Positions 6,320 to 13,467 of a stretch of 14,815 nucleotides of DNA are shown here, piece by piece. Numbering within the stretch: the stretch's first letter is position 1; each line of letters opens with the position of its first letter. The position numbers and the translations under genes are program-made. Under the pieces are notes generated by a model, which made no database searches, was not told the DNA's origin, and saw only the letters and a list, made by a program, of their open reading frames with translations. This DNA is from Pseudomonadota bacterium (GTDB lineage Bacteria > Pseudomonadota > Alphaproteobacteria > Rhizobiales > Beijerinckiaceae), in NCBI GenBank assembly GCA_023393655.1, contig JAEWKP010000471.1, forward strand, positions 1-14,815, given 5' to 3'.

Positions 6320-7030
6320 ATGAGCGAGTCGGCGTCGGACGTCATCTATCGGGAACTCTATGACGACATCCGTCGCCAGCGGCTGGTTCCCAGCGCGCTG
6401 GTGCAGGAGGAGGAGCTTGCGGCGCGATTCAATGTCAGCCGGACCCCGGTCCGGGAGGCGGTCCGGCGGCTGATCCAGGACGGCCTCCTGGAGCGCAAGG
6501 GCTCCGGCACCAGCGTCAGGCAGCTGACCGTGGAGGAGGTCGAGAACATCTACCCGCTGATCTCCGTGATGGAGGGTCTCGCGGCCCGCCAGGCGGCCGA
6601 TCGCATAACCCGGGAAGAACTCGCCACACTCGACAGGCTGCATCGTCAGATGCAGGAGGCCCAGGCATCGTCGGCGAAATTCGTCGAGCTCAACCAGGCC
6701 TTCCACGACACCATCATCGCGGCCGCGCGCAATCCGTCGCTCGCCCGGGAGATCGAGCGTTTCCGGATCATCACCACGAGCTTCCGGCATGTCGTTCTCG
6801 GCATGCCGCAGCGATCGTCGCAGTCGATCGACGAGCATGCCCGGCTTCTGGCGGCCCTGCATGCCGGCAACGGCGAGGCGGCGGAAAAGGAAATGCGGGC
6901 GCATGTCGGCACGGCCGAGGCGGTGCTCATGCTGCTGCTGCGCACCAGCCGGCTGGTGGCGCCGAGCATGGCTCCCGAAAACATCAATCATCGGCGCGCA
7001 CCGGAAGGCCGCTCGCGCGACAGGCGATAA
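6320..7030 (+). CDS. GntR-family transcriptional regulator (FadR/FCD subfamily)
   Basis: This 236-residue regulator has an N-terminal winged helix-turn-helix, with LVQEEELAARFNVSRTPVRE at residues 27-46 and the wing GLLERKGSGTSV at 55-66. An all-helical FCD effector domain follows at about 75-215. The FCD metal-binding set is visible: N125 and H129 in LNQAFHD, H173 in SIDEHARLL and H195 in MRAHVG. Such proteins usually bind a carboxylate through the metal and repress the catabolic operon beside them. The last 20 residues are basic and poorly conserved in appearance. The start at ATG 6320 follows GGGAGGAAGG (6305-6314). It is the first gene of the long operon, with only 29 bp to the first aldolase gene, so it probably autoregulates together with the pathway through the TGTATCCA elements upstream. 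The effector is expected to be the substrate imported by the TTT system or its oxidised product. Confidence 0.93.
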   Translation: MSESASDVIYRELYDDIRRQRLVPSALVQEEELAARFNVSRTPVREAVRRLIQDGLLERKGSGTSVRQLTVEEVENIYPLISVMEGLAARQAADRITREELATLDRLHRQMQEAQASSAKFVELNQAFHDTIIAAARNPSLAREIERFRIITTSFRHVVLGMPQRSSQSIDEHARLLAALHAGNGEAAEKEMRAHVGTAEAVLMLLLRTSRLVAPSMAPENINHRRAPEGRSRDRR

Positions 7031-7059
7031 TTTCGACTACTGAATAAAGGGATGGAGAA

Positions 7060-7827
7060 GTGAGCAACCCTCTCGTTGAGATGTGGCGGCGCAGGGAAGT
7101 CGCGTGCGGCGTCTGGTGCTACCTGAACAATGACCTCGCCATGGAAATGTCCGCGGCGCAGGGCTGCGACTATGTGCTGGTCGACCTCCAGCACGGCGTC
7201 GCCGATATTTCCCAGGCGATCCACATGGTGCGCGCCTCGCAGTTCCACGGCGCCAACCCGATCGTGCGGGTTCCCCATTGCGATATCGAGATGATCGGCA
7301 AGGTGCTGGATGGCGGCGCGGCCGGCGTCATGGTGCCGATGGTCGAAAGCGCCGAGGTCGCCGCGCAGCTCGTCAGCGCCTGCCGCTATCCGCCGCACGG
7401 CATCCGTTCCTACGGGCCGGTGCGCGCTTCGCTCCTGCGCGGCACGATGGACCCGGACGTGCTCGGCGACGTCGCCGCCATCGCCATGATCGAGACGGTG
7501 AAGGGTCTCGAGGCCGCCGAGGAGATCGCCAGCACGCCCGGCCTCTCGGCCATCTATATCGGCTCGGTGGACCTCTCGATCAGCCTCGGCATCGGCCCGA
7601 AAATGCCGTCCGAAGACAAGCGTTTCCTCGATGCGGTCGCACGCATCAAGAAGGCATGCGATGCGGCAGGCATCGCCGTCGGCCTGCACTGCCCGAACGG
7701 CGAGGTCGCCGGCGCCTATGCCAGGAACGGCTATCGCATGGTGACGGTCGCGACCGACATCGAACTCCTCAAGGCCGGCGCCAGGCGTGAGATCGAAGCG
7801 GCGCGCGCCGTCTACAAGGGAGCGTGA
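7060..7827 (+). CDS. HpcH/HpaI-family aldolase (first of two)
   Basis: This 255-residue class II aldolase belongs to the phosphoenolpyruvate/pyruvate-domain TIM-barrel group (4-hydroxy-2-oxovalerate/HpaI type), cytosolic and probably hexameric. These enzymes retro-aldol cleave 4-hydroxy-2-oxo acids to pyruvate (or a related oxo acid) plus an aldehyde. Conserved residues are in place: H45 in VDLQHGVAD (the general-base histidine of the HpaI DGEH motif), R70 in PIVRVP, the glycine-rich GAAGVMVPMVES (86-97), and the metal ligands E145 in AMIETVKG and D171 in GSVDLSISLG. The residue before H45 is Gln where HpaI has Glu. The start is GTG at 7060; the ATG at 7052 is out of frame and is followed by a stop three codons in, and AAAGGGA lies about eight bases upstream of the GTG. 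The stop overlaps a GTGA shared with the following aldolase. The natural substrate is unknown. Confidence 0.9.
   Translation: MSNPLVEMWRRREVACGVWCYLNNDLAMEMSAAQGCDYVLVDLQHGVADISQAIHMVRASQFHGANPIVRVPHCDIEMIGKVLDGGAAGVMVPMVESAEVAAQLVSACRYPPHGIRSYGPVRASLLRGTMDPDVLGDVAAIAMIETVKGLEAAEEIASTPGLSAIYIGSVDLSISLGIGPKMPSEDKRFLDAVARIKKACDAAGIAVGLHCPNGEVAGAYARNGYRMVTVATDIELLKAGARREIEAARAVYKGA
7816..7821 (+). promoter_or_regulatory. Shine-Dalgarno deciding the start of the second aldolase
   Basis: AAGGGA sits eight bases before ATG 7830 but only two bases before the in-frame GTG at 7824. Normal spacing favours ATG 7830 as the start, leaving a two-base gap to the upstream gene, instead of the overlapping GTGA start. 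Confidence 0.55.
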
Positions 7828-7829
7828 CG

Positions 7830-8594
7830 ATGAGCACCAAATGGACGGGCGGCGCCGGTGTCGGCACCTGGATCCAGTCTCCGAACCCGGAGGCCTGCGA
7901 GGCCGCGGCCGGGCTCGGCTACGACTTCTGCATCATCGACATGGAGCACGGCACCTTCGGCTGGGATACGACCGTGCATCTCGTCCGCGCCGTGCAGGCG
8001 CTCGGTTCGAACGCCATCGTCCGCGTGCTCGAAGGCGACCAGCGGACGCTCCAGAAGGCGCTCGATCTCGGTGTCGACGGGGTGCTCGTGCCGAAGGTCG
8101 AGAGCGGCAAGCAGGCCGCGGACATCGTCTCGGCCTGCCGCTTTCCCGGTGATGGCGTTCGCGGCGCCTGCGGCACGACGCGCACCAACATGCACGGCGC
8201 GCGCGACTTCCGCGCGACCGTCAGCCGCGCCGGCGCGCTGCATGTCTGGGGCCTGATCGAGACCGCGGCAGGCCTGCGCAATGTCGAGGAGATCGTCGCC
8301 AGCGGGCTGACCGGCATCGTCATGGGCCCCTTCGATCTTTCCTTCAGCCTCGGCTTTTCCGGCGACACCGGCCGCCCCGAGATCTGGGAGGCGCAGCAGA
8401 CGATCATGAAGGCCGCCCATGCGGCGCAGTGCGACTGCATCGTCTCGCTTGGCGGCACCGAGCCGGCGACGCTGCAGCCGGAAATGCGGAAATGGCGGGA
8501 CGCAGGGGCGAAGACCTTCACCGCACCTTCCGACCGCGCGCTCCTCGCCGATGCCTTCTCGCGCGCCCTGAAGACCTGCCGCGCCGCATTCTGA
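7830..8594 (+). CDS. HpcH/HpaI-family aldolase (second of two)
   Basis: This 254-residue protein is a second member of the HpcH/HpaI aldolase family. It has H40 in IIDMEHGTFG, R65 in AIVRVLEGD, VDGVLVPKVESG at 82-93, E144 in GLIETAAGL and D169 in GPFDLSFSLG, so the catalytic and metal residues are complete. By eye it shares only about a third of its residues with the preceding aldolase, and the substrate-facing loop after the ACR motif (GACGTTRTNMHGARDF) differs from YGPVRASLLRG in the first. The two are therefore old paralogues with separate roles or subunits of one hetero-oligomer, not a recent duplication. ATG 7830 is preferred over the GTG at 7824 on ribosome-site spacing; the longer form would add two residues. 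It is two bases downstream of the first aldolase and 28 bp before the HisD-like gene, so it is clearly cotranscribed. Confidence 0.9.
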   Translation: MSTKWTGGAGVGTWIQSPNPEACEAAAGLGYDFCIIDMEHGTFGWDTTVHLVRAVQALGSNAIVRVLEGDQRTLQKALDLGVDGVLVPKVESGKQAADIVSACRFPGDGVRGACGTTRTNMHGARDFRATVSRAGALHVWGLIETAAGLRNVEEIVASGLTGIVMGPFDLSFSLGFSGDTGRPEIWEAQQTIMKAAHAAQCDCIVSLGGTEPATLQPEMRKWRDAGAKTFTAPSDRALLADAFSRALKTCRAAF

Positions 8595-8622
8595 CCCCAC
8601 ATCCGTTCATCGAGAAAGTGTC

Positions 8623-9894
8623 ATGACCAACTATCTGAAGAGTGCCGCCCCGAAGGTTCGCCAGTCGACGAGCGGCGTCGAGGACACCGTCCGTTCCATG
8701 CTGGCGGACATCGCCGAAAACCGCGACGACGCCATCGTCCGCTATGCCTCGAAGCTCGACAAGTGGAGCGACAAGCCGTTCCGCGTCACCAAGGACGACG
8801 TCAAGGCGGCGGAAGCCACGCTGCCTGTCTCCTTCAAGGAGGATTTCGACTTCGCCCACAGGATGGTCACCGAATTCGCCAAGCGCCAGCTCGACAGCAT
8901 CGGTGCCTTCGAAAGCGAGATCGAGCCGGGCGTCGTGCTCGGCCAGAAGCTGATCCCGGTCACCAGCGCCGGCTGCTACATTCCCGGCGGCAAGTATCCG
9001 CTGATCTCGGCGGCCATCATGAGCATCTCCACGGCCCGTGTCGCGGGCGTGGAGAACGTCATCGCCTGTGCCCCGCCGCGCGACGGCAACGGCATGTTCG
9101 CGCCGCAGGTCTATGCGCTGGACAGGGCCGGCGCGGACGAGGTCTATACGCTGGGCGGCGTGCAGGCGCTGGGCGCCATGGCCTATGGCTGCCTCGGCAT
9201 GCCGGCGGTCGACATCATCACCGGCCCTGGCAACGCCTTCGTCGCCGAAGCCAAGCGCCAGCTCTTCGGCCAGGTCGGCATCGACCTTCTCGCCGGCCCG
9301 ACCGAAATCATGATCATCGCCGACGAGACGGCCGATCCGGAGCTGGTGGCCACCGACCTGCTCGGCCAGGCCGAGCACGGGCCGGACAGCCCGGCATGGC
9401 TGATCACCACCTGCGAGAAGCTCGGCAAGGACGTGATCCGCGCCGTCGAGCGCCAGCTTGAGACGCTGCCGACGGCCGCCATCGCCGCCATCGCCTGGCG
9501 CGACCACGGCGAAGTCGCCGTCGTTAAGGATTTCGACGCGGCCGTCGCGCTCTCGGACGCCTATGCGCCGGAGCACCTGGAAGTCATGACCACCGACAAT
9601 GCCTATTTCCTCGACAAGCTGCGCAATTACGGCAGCCTGTTCGTCGGCGAGGAAAGCACGGTCGCCTATGGCGACAAGGGCGTCGGCACCAACCACACGC
9701 TGCCGACGGCGGGCGCTGCCCGCTACACCGGCGGCCTCTGGGTCGGCAAGTTCATCAAGACCGTGACCTATCAGCGCCTGACGCCCGAGGCGAGCCGCCG
9801 CATCGCCCCCATCATGGGACGGCTCTGCAACATGGAAGGCATGCTCGCCCACGAGATCACCGCGCAGGTGCGCTCGAAGCGCTACGCCGCGTGA
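8623..9894 (+). CDS. Histidinol-dehydrogenase-family NAD-dependent alcohol dehydrogenase (HisD paralogue, HpsN-like)
   Basis: This 423-residue protein has the full histidinol dehydrogenase fold. Zinc ligands equivalent to those of E. coli HisD are present as Q249 and H252 (LLGQAEHGPDS), D351 (YGDKGVGTNH) and H410 (MLAHEI), and the catalytic pair as E317-H318 (YAPEHLEV). The nucleotide-binding region includes GCYIPGGKYPL (117-127) and IITGPGNAFVAEAK (198-211). HisD enzymes carry out a four-electron, two-step oxidation of an alcohol to a carboxylate. The gene is not with histidine biosynthesis genes but inside a catabolic operon. The active-site flank TGGLWVGKFIKTVTYQ (369-384) differs from the HisD consensus and recalls HpsN, the sulfopropanediol 3-dehydrogenase, as I remember it. 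The likely role is oxidation of a terminal CH2OH to COOH before aldol cleavage. The ATG at 8623 has a weak GAGAAAG site. The substrate is unproven; sulfonates are one option, although no other hps-type gene is seen. Confidence 0.88.
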   Translation: MTNYLKSAAPKVRQSTSGVEDTVRSMLADIAENRDDAIVRYASKLDKWSDKPFRVTKDDVKAAEATLPVSFKEDFDFAHRMVTEFAKRQLDSIGAFESEIEPGVVLGQKLIPVTSAGCYIPGGKYPLISAAIMSISTARVAGVENVIACAPPRDGNGMFAPQVYALDRAGADEVYTLGGVQALGAMAYGCLGMPAVDIITGPGNAFVAEAKRQLFGQVGIDLLAGPTEIMIIADETADPELVATDLLGQAEHGPDSPAWLITTCEKLGKDVIRAVERQLETLPTAAIAAIAWRDHGEVAVVKDFDAAVALSDAYAPEHLEVMTTDNAYFLDKLRNYGSLFVGEESTVAYGDKGVGTNHTLPTAGAARYTGGLWVGKFIKTVTYQRLTPEASRRIAPIMGRLCNMEGMLAHEITAQVRSKRYAA

Positions 9895-9925
9895 ATCGAG
9901 ACAGTTTCGACAGGGAGGAACCATC

Positions 9926-11080
9926 ATGTGCAAGTCCGGAATCTGCGGATGCATCGGCGGGCCGATGCCCGGCAAATTCGCCTATTCGGCCTTTTCGGCC
10001 GAGCTCGACCTGACACCGGTACGCAAGCTGGAAGAGGTGGTGGCCATGTCGCCGGAAGACATGGCGCGCGCCTCGCGGGTCGTCAGCTCCGCCTATAACG
10101 AGCTTCTCCAGGTGGCCGCCAGCCTTGAGAACCGCGAATATCGCGAGCTGATGACGGAATGCATTTCCGGTCCCAAGGTCGCGTTCCTCGAAATGTACAA
10201 GACCGACGACGACCGGCGCAAGCTGTTCGACGAGATGGTCAAGCTCGGCTTCTTCAACAAGGACGACAACCCGGACTACGTCTTCCCGGCCGGCAACATG
10301 AACCCGCAGACCTACCTGACGGCGCCCTCGAGCCACAACGACTTCTACAACGCCCATCCGGGCGGGCTGGCGATCACCGTCGCCTACAACATCCGCATGG
10401 CCGAGGCCTATACGAGCAACTATCGCCAGATGTTCGGCCTGCCGATCAGCCGTGACCTGCCGGCCGCCGCCCTCTGCATACACGAATATCCGAAGGTCTG
10501 GCTCTATCAGTGGCAGAAGGACGGATCCTGGCTGGAAGAGCCGCGCACCGTCTATGACGATACCTGGCACGCCCACTGCATCTACGTCACCGCCGAGTTG
10601 ATGTACCGGCGCTACGATGCCCGCATCGTCATGGCGATGGCGGCGGCCCACCAGCTTTCGGCGCTGAATGCCAGCATGGACGGGCGCGATGTCGTTTGTG
10701 ACTGGGTCGGTCTCGAACGGGTCGCCCACTTCATCCAGGCCGCCGCCGTGATGGCGCAGGTGGACCCGGTCGACTACGGGCTGCTGGAACGCAAGGGCGG
10801 CAAGCTCGTGCTGGCGCCCCAGCCGGCGGAGCAGTGGGTCACCCACCTTGCCGATATGAACTGGCCCTACACGATGGGCGCCGCCCATCTCCTCACGGCG
10901 CCGCTCCTGCAGGATTTTGCCGAAAGCCAGCTCGGCATCGCCCGCAAGGGACGGGAGTTCAACCAGCTGAAGAACTACGTCTGGTCGCAGCTCGGCCAGA
11001 TCCCTCTCTACGAGATCCTCGTGCGCGAGGGCCGCGACGCCGCGAACCGGACCATCGGCCGGCTTGTTTCGAAACATTGA
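9926..11080 (+). CDS. HD-domain-like metal-dependent protein of unknown function
   Basis: I do not recognise a characterised family for this 384-residue soluble protein. The middle looks like an HD-superfamily helical metal-binding domain. AHPGGLAITVAYNI (143-156) resembles the HPGGLxxH start of some HD hydrolases. CIHEYPKVW (184-192) occupies the HD position with HE. HAHCIYVTAELM (215-226) and AAAHQLSAL (239-247) supply further histidines, and D259 in CDW may be the last ligand. The series H144, H186-E187, H217, H242, D259 would suit a binuclear site as in HD phosphohydrolases or in HD-fold di-iron oxygenases of the MIOX/PhnZ type. The N-terminus MCKSGICGCIGG carries three cysteines (C2, C7, C9), and the start is secure because GGGAGGA lies about six bases before ATG 9926. 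It sits 31 bp after the HisD-like gene and 60 bp before malic enzyme, so a catabolic role is more likely than nucleotide turnover. The function is not assigned. Confidence 0.72.
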   Translation: MCKSGICGCIGGPMPGKFAYSAFSAELDLTPVRKLEEVVAMSPEDMARASRVVSSAYNELLQVAASLENREYRELMTECISGPKVAFLEMYKTDDDRRKLFDEMVKLGFFNKDDNPDYVFPAGNMNPQTYLTAPSSHNDFYNAHPGGLAITVAYNIRMAEAYTSNYRQMFGLPISRDLPAAALCIHEYPKVWLYQWQKDGSWLEEPRTVYDDTWHAHCIYVTAELMYRRYDARIVMAMAAAHQLSALNASMDGRDVVCDWVGLERVAHFIQAAAVMAQVDPVDYGLLERKGGKLVLAPQPAEQWVTHLADMNWPYTMGAAHLLTAPLLQDFAESQLGIARKGREFNQLKNYVWSQLGQIPLYEILVREGRDAANRTIGRLVSKH

Positions 11081-11093
11081 TGACGTGACCCCG

Positions 11094-11116
11094 GCCGGCG
11101 GCGACCGCCGCCCGGC
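11094..11116 (+). other. Intercistronic GC hairpin between the HD-like gene and malic enzyme
   Basis: GCC plus GGCGGC (11094-11102) pairs with GCCGCC (11107-11112) and, after one bulged C at 11113, GGC (11114-11116), around a GACC loop. This gives a strong nine-pair stem in the largest internal gap of the operon. There is no T-run, so it is more likely an mRNA-stability or processing element than a terminator, but partial termination cannot be excluded. Confidence 0.4.
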
Positions 11117-11140
11117 TGCGGGCATACGCTAGGAAAATTC

Positions 11141-12445
11141 ATGAGCCGCCCTTTCTCCATCAATCCCGAGGCAGCGCTCGCCGCGAACCGGTCGCCCTAT
11201 TTCGGGCATGGCAAGATCGAGATCCTTCCGAAGATCCTCGTGGGCGACCTCGCCGACATCGCCACGCTCTACACGCCCGGCGTCGCCTATTCGGTTCGCG
11301 AGATCATGGACCGTCCGGACGCCGTGCATGAACTGACCTCCAAGGACAACACGATCGGCGTCGTCACCGACGGTACGGCGGTGCTTGGCTGGGGCCGCAC
11401 CGGCCCGCATGCCGCGGTCCCGGTCATGGAGGGCAAGGCGGCGATGTTCAAGCTTCTGGCAGGCATCGATGCGGTGCCCCTGTGCCTCGACGTCGCGGAC
11501 GGCGACGAGCTCGTGCGCATGATCAAGGCGCTGGAGCCCGGCTTCGGCGGCTTCAATCTCGAGGACGTTTCTGCCCCGACCTGCTTCAACGTCATGAAGC
11601 GGCTCGACGACGAATTGCCGGTGCCCTGCATCCATGACGACCAGTACGGCACCGCGACCGTCGCCATAGCCGGCCTCATCAATGCCTGGAAGGTCACCGG
11701 CCGCTCGCCGGCCGACCAGCGTGTCGTCATCAACGGCGCGGGCGCGGCCGGCAGCGCCGTGTTCGATCTCCTGACAGGGCTCGGCGTCGGCGACATCATC
11801 GTCCACGAGCGCGAGGGCATCCTCTGCGAAGGCGGCACCTATGCCGACGCCCACCATCGCGACATCGCCGCCCGTTCGAACCGCGAGCGCCTGAAAGGCG
11901 GGCTCGCCGAGGCGGTGCGCGGCGCCGACGCCTTCGTCGGCGTATCGGTCGCCTCGCAGCTGACGGCGCAGATGGTGCGCACCATGGCGCCTGGGCCGGT
12001 GATCTTCGCGCTCGCCAATCCCGTGCCGGAGATCATGCCCGAAGAGGCGATCGCCGGCGGCGCGGCGATCGTCGGCACCGGGCGGTTCGACTATCCAAAC
12101 CAGTGCAATAACGTGCTGGCGTTTCCCGCCCTGATGCGGGCCGCGCTCGACACACGGGCAAAGCGCCTGACGCGCGAAGTCTATCTCGCGGCCGCCGCGG
12201 CGATCGCCGCCGATGTTCCCGACAACGCGTTGAGCGCGCAGAACATGCTGCCGACCCCGCTGTCCGAAACGCTCTATCCGCGCGTCTCAGAAGTGACCGC
12301 GCGTGCCATCGTCGATGCTGGACTGGCCCGCCGGGATCCCGGCATCGGCGCCGTCGAGGCGGGGACGCGCAAGCTGCGCGATCTCGTCGCCAAACGCCAG
12401 AGCATACTCGCAACGCTGGGAGCGATGCGGCCGTCACAACAGTAA
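11141..12445 (+). CDS. Malic enzyme, short form (NAD(P)-dependent malate dehydrogenase, decarboxylating)
   Basis: This 434-residue cytosolic enzyme converts malate to pyruvate and CO2 with reduction of NAD(P)+. The N-terminal catalytic domain contains YTPGVAYS (44-51) with the presumed general acid Y44, the lysine base K99 in MEGKAAMFK, and the divalent-metal ligands E141, D142 (LEDVSAP) and D167 (IHDDQYGTA). The Rossmann domain follows with INGAGAAGSAVFDL (197-210), and then ALANPVPEI (290-298) and PNQCNN (319-324). Length matches the single-domain bacterial form; the C-terminal phosphotransacetylase-like domain of about 300 residues found in many rhizobial malic enzymes is absent. AGGA at 11131-11134 precedes ATG 11141. 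Its position between pathway enzymes and a TTT transporter suggests it handles malate, oxaloacetate or a substituted malate released by the aldolases. Cofactor preference cannot be read with confidence. Confidence 0.93.
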   Translation: MSRPFSINPEAALAANRSPYFGHGKIEILPKILVGDLADIATLYTPGVAYSVREIMDRPDAVHELTSKDNTIGVVTDGTAVLGWGRTGPHAAVPVMEGKAAMFKLLAGIDAVPLCLDVADGDELVRMIKALEPGFGGFNLEDVSAPTCFNVMKRLDDELPVPCIHDDQYGTATVAIAGLINAWKVTGRSPADQRVVINGAGAAGSAVFDLLTGLGVGDIIVHEREGILCEGGTYADAHHRDIAARSNRERLKGGLAEAVRGADAFVGVSVASQLTAQMVRTMAPGPVIFALANPVPEIMPEEAIAGGAAIVGTGRFDYPNQCNNVLAFPALMRAALDTRAKRLTREVYLAAAAAIAADVPDNALSAQNMLPTPLSETLYPRVSEVTARAIVDAGLARRDPGIGAVEAGTRKLRDLVAKRQSILATLGAMRPSQQ

Positions 12446-12460
12446 CCACAGATGACCAGA

Positions 12461-12466
12461 GGGAGG
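12461..12466 (+). promoter_or_regulatory. Shine-Dalgarno deciding the tctC start
   Basis: GGGAGG ends six bases before ATG 12473, whereas the in-frame ATG at 12452 lies upstream of this site and has no comparable SD of its own. The start at 12473 also begins a clean signal peptide. Confidence 0.75.
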
Positions 12467-12472
12467 AATACA

Positions 12473-13447
12473 ATGCTTATTACTCGTAGATACATGCTTG
12501 CCGGGGTTGCAGCCCTTGCAATGGCCGCCGGCGCGGCGCCGGCCTTTGCCGAATATCCAGACCGGCCGATCCAGATGGTGGTGCCGTGGGGCGCCGGCGG
12601 CGGATCGGATGCGGTCGCGCGCATCATCGCTTCGCTCATGGAGAAGGACCTCGGACAGCCGATCGCCGTCGTCAACAAGACCGGCGGCAGCGGCGCCGTG
12701 GGCCACCAGGCGATCGCCGGCGCCAAGCCGGACGGCTACACGATCGGCATGATCACCATGGAAGTCACGACCATGCACTGGGTCGGCTTCAGCCAACTGA
12801 AGTCCAGCGACTTCGTGCCCTTCGGCCAGGTGAACTTCGATCCCGCCGCCGTGACCGTCCGCGCCGACGCGCCCTACAAGACCGTGGGCGAATTCATCGA
12901 GGCCGTGAAGGCCGCTCCGGGCAAGTACAAGTCCTCGGGCGGCGGCGCCGGCGCCGTGTCGCATATCGCCATTGCCGGCCTGATGAAGGCCGCGGGTCTT
13001 TCGCCGGCCGCCTCGCCTTGGGTCACCATGGATTCCGCCGCGACCGCCCAGCAGGAACTGGTCGCCGGGGGCATCGAGGTCGTCGGCTCCTCGCTCGGCG
13101 AGACCCGCGCGCTCACCGAGGCCGGCAAGGTCAAGCAACTGGCCGTGATGGACGACGAGCGCCTGCCGGGCTTCGAGTCCGTGCCGACCGTCAAGGAATC
13201 CTCGGGCATCGACTGGAGCTATGCAACCTGGCGCGGTTTCGCCGGCCCCGTCGGCATGCCGGAAGAGGCCAGCAAGACGCTCGGAGCCGCCCTTGAGAAG
13301 GCCTATAACAGCCCCGAATTCGCGGACTTCATGAAGAACCGCGGCTTCGGGATGAAATGGCGCAACGGCGCCGACTTCGCAGCCTTCATGGTCGAGGCGG
13401 ACGCCGTCAACGGCGCCCTGCTCAAAGACCTCGGTCTCGCAAAGTAA
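12473..13447 (+). CDS. tctC: Tripartite tricarboxylate transporter substrate-binding protein (TctC/Bug family)
   Basis: This 324-residue periplasmic protein captures the substrate for the TctAB permease. Residues 1-26 form a signal peptide (hydrophobic core YMLAGVAALAMAAGAA, cleavage after AFA at 24-26). The start ITRRYMLAG has a twin-arginine-like motif, so Tat export is possible, though Sec is usual for the family. The mature protein opens with YPDRPIQMVVPWGAGGGSD, and VVNKTGGSGAVGHQA and KPDGYTIG follow at 67-81 and 85-92, the standard Bug-family signatures of the ligand-binding cleft. The length is typical (about 320). The start is fixed by GGGAGG just upstream. It follows malic enzyme by 27 bp and precedes tctB by 20 bp. 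Bug proteins bind carboxylates, dicarboxylates, amino acids or aromatic acids, so the sequence alone does not give the ligand; the operon argues for a carboxylated, oxidisable compound. Confidence 0.94.
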   Translation: MLITRRYMLAGVAALAMAAGAAPAFAEYPDRPIQMVVPWGAGGGSDAVARIIASLMEKDLGQPIAVVNKTGGSGAVGHQAIAGAKPDGYTIGMITMEVTTMHWVGFSQLKSSDFVPFGQVNFDPAAVTVRADAPYKTVGEFIEAVKAAPGKYKSSGGGAGAVSHIAIAGLMKAAGLSPAASPWVTMDSAATAQQELVAGGIEVVGSSLGETRALTEAGKVKQLAVMDDERLPGFESVPTVKESSGIDWSYATWRGFAGPVGMPEEASKTLGAALEKAYNSPEFADFMKNRGFGMKWRNGADFAAFMVEADAVNGALLKDLGLAK

Positions 13448-13467
13448 GTCAGGAAGGCAGGCCGGTC

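Noticed and set aside
8518..11125. Two long minus-strand open frames (422 and 485 codons) opposite the HisD-like and HD-like genes
   Set aside because: Composition typical of antisense shadows in GC-rich coding DNA, and they conflict with well-supported plus-strand genes that have good ribosome sites.
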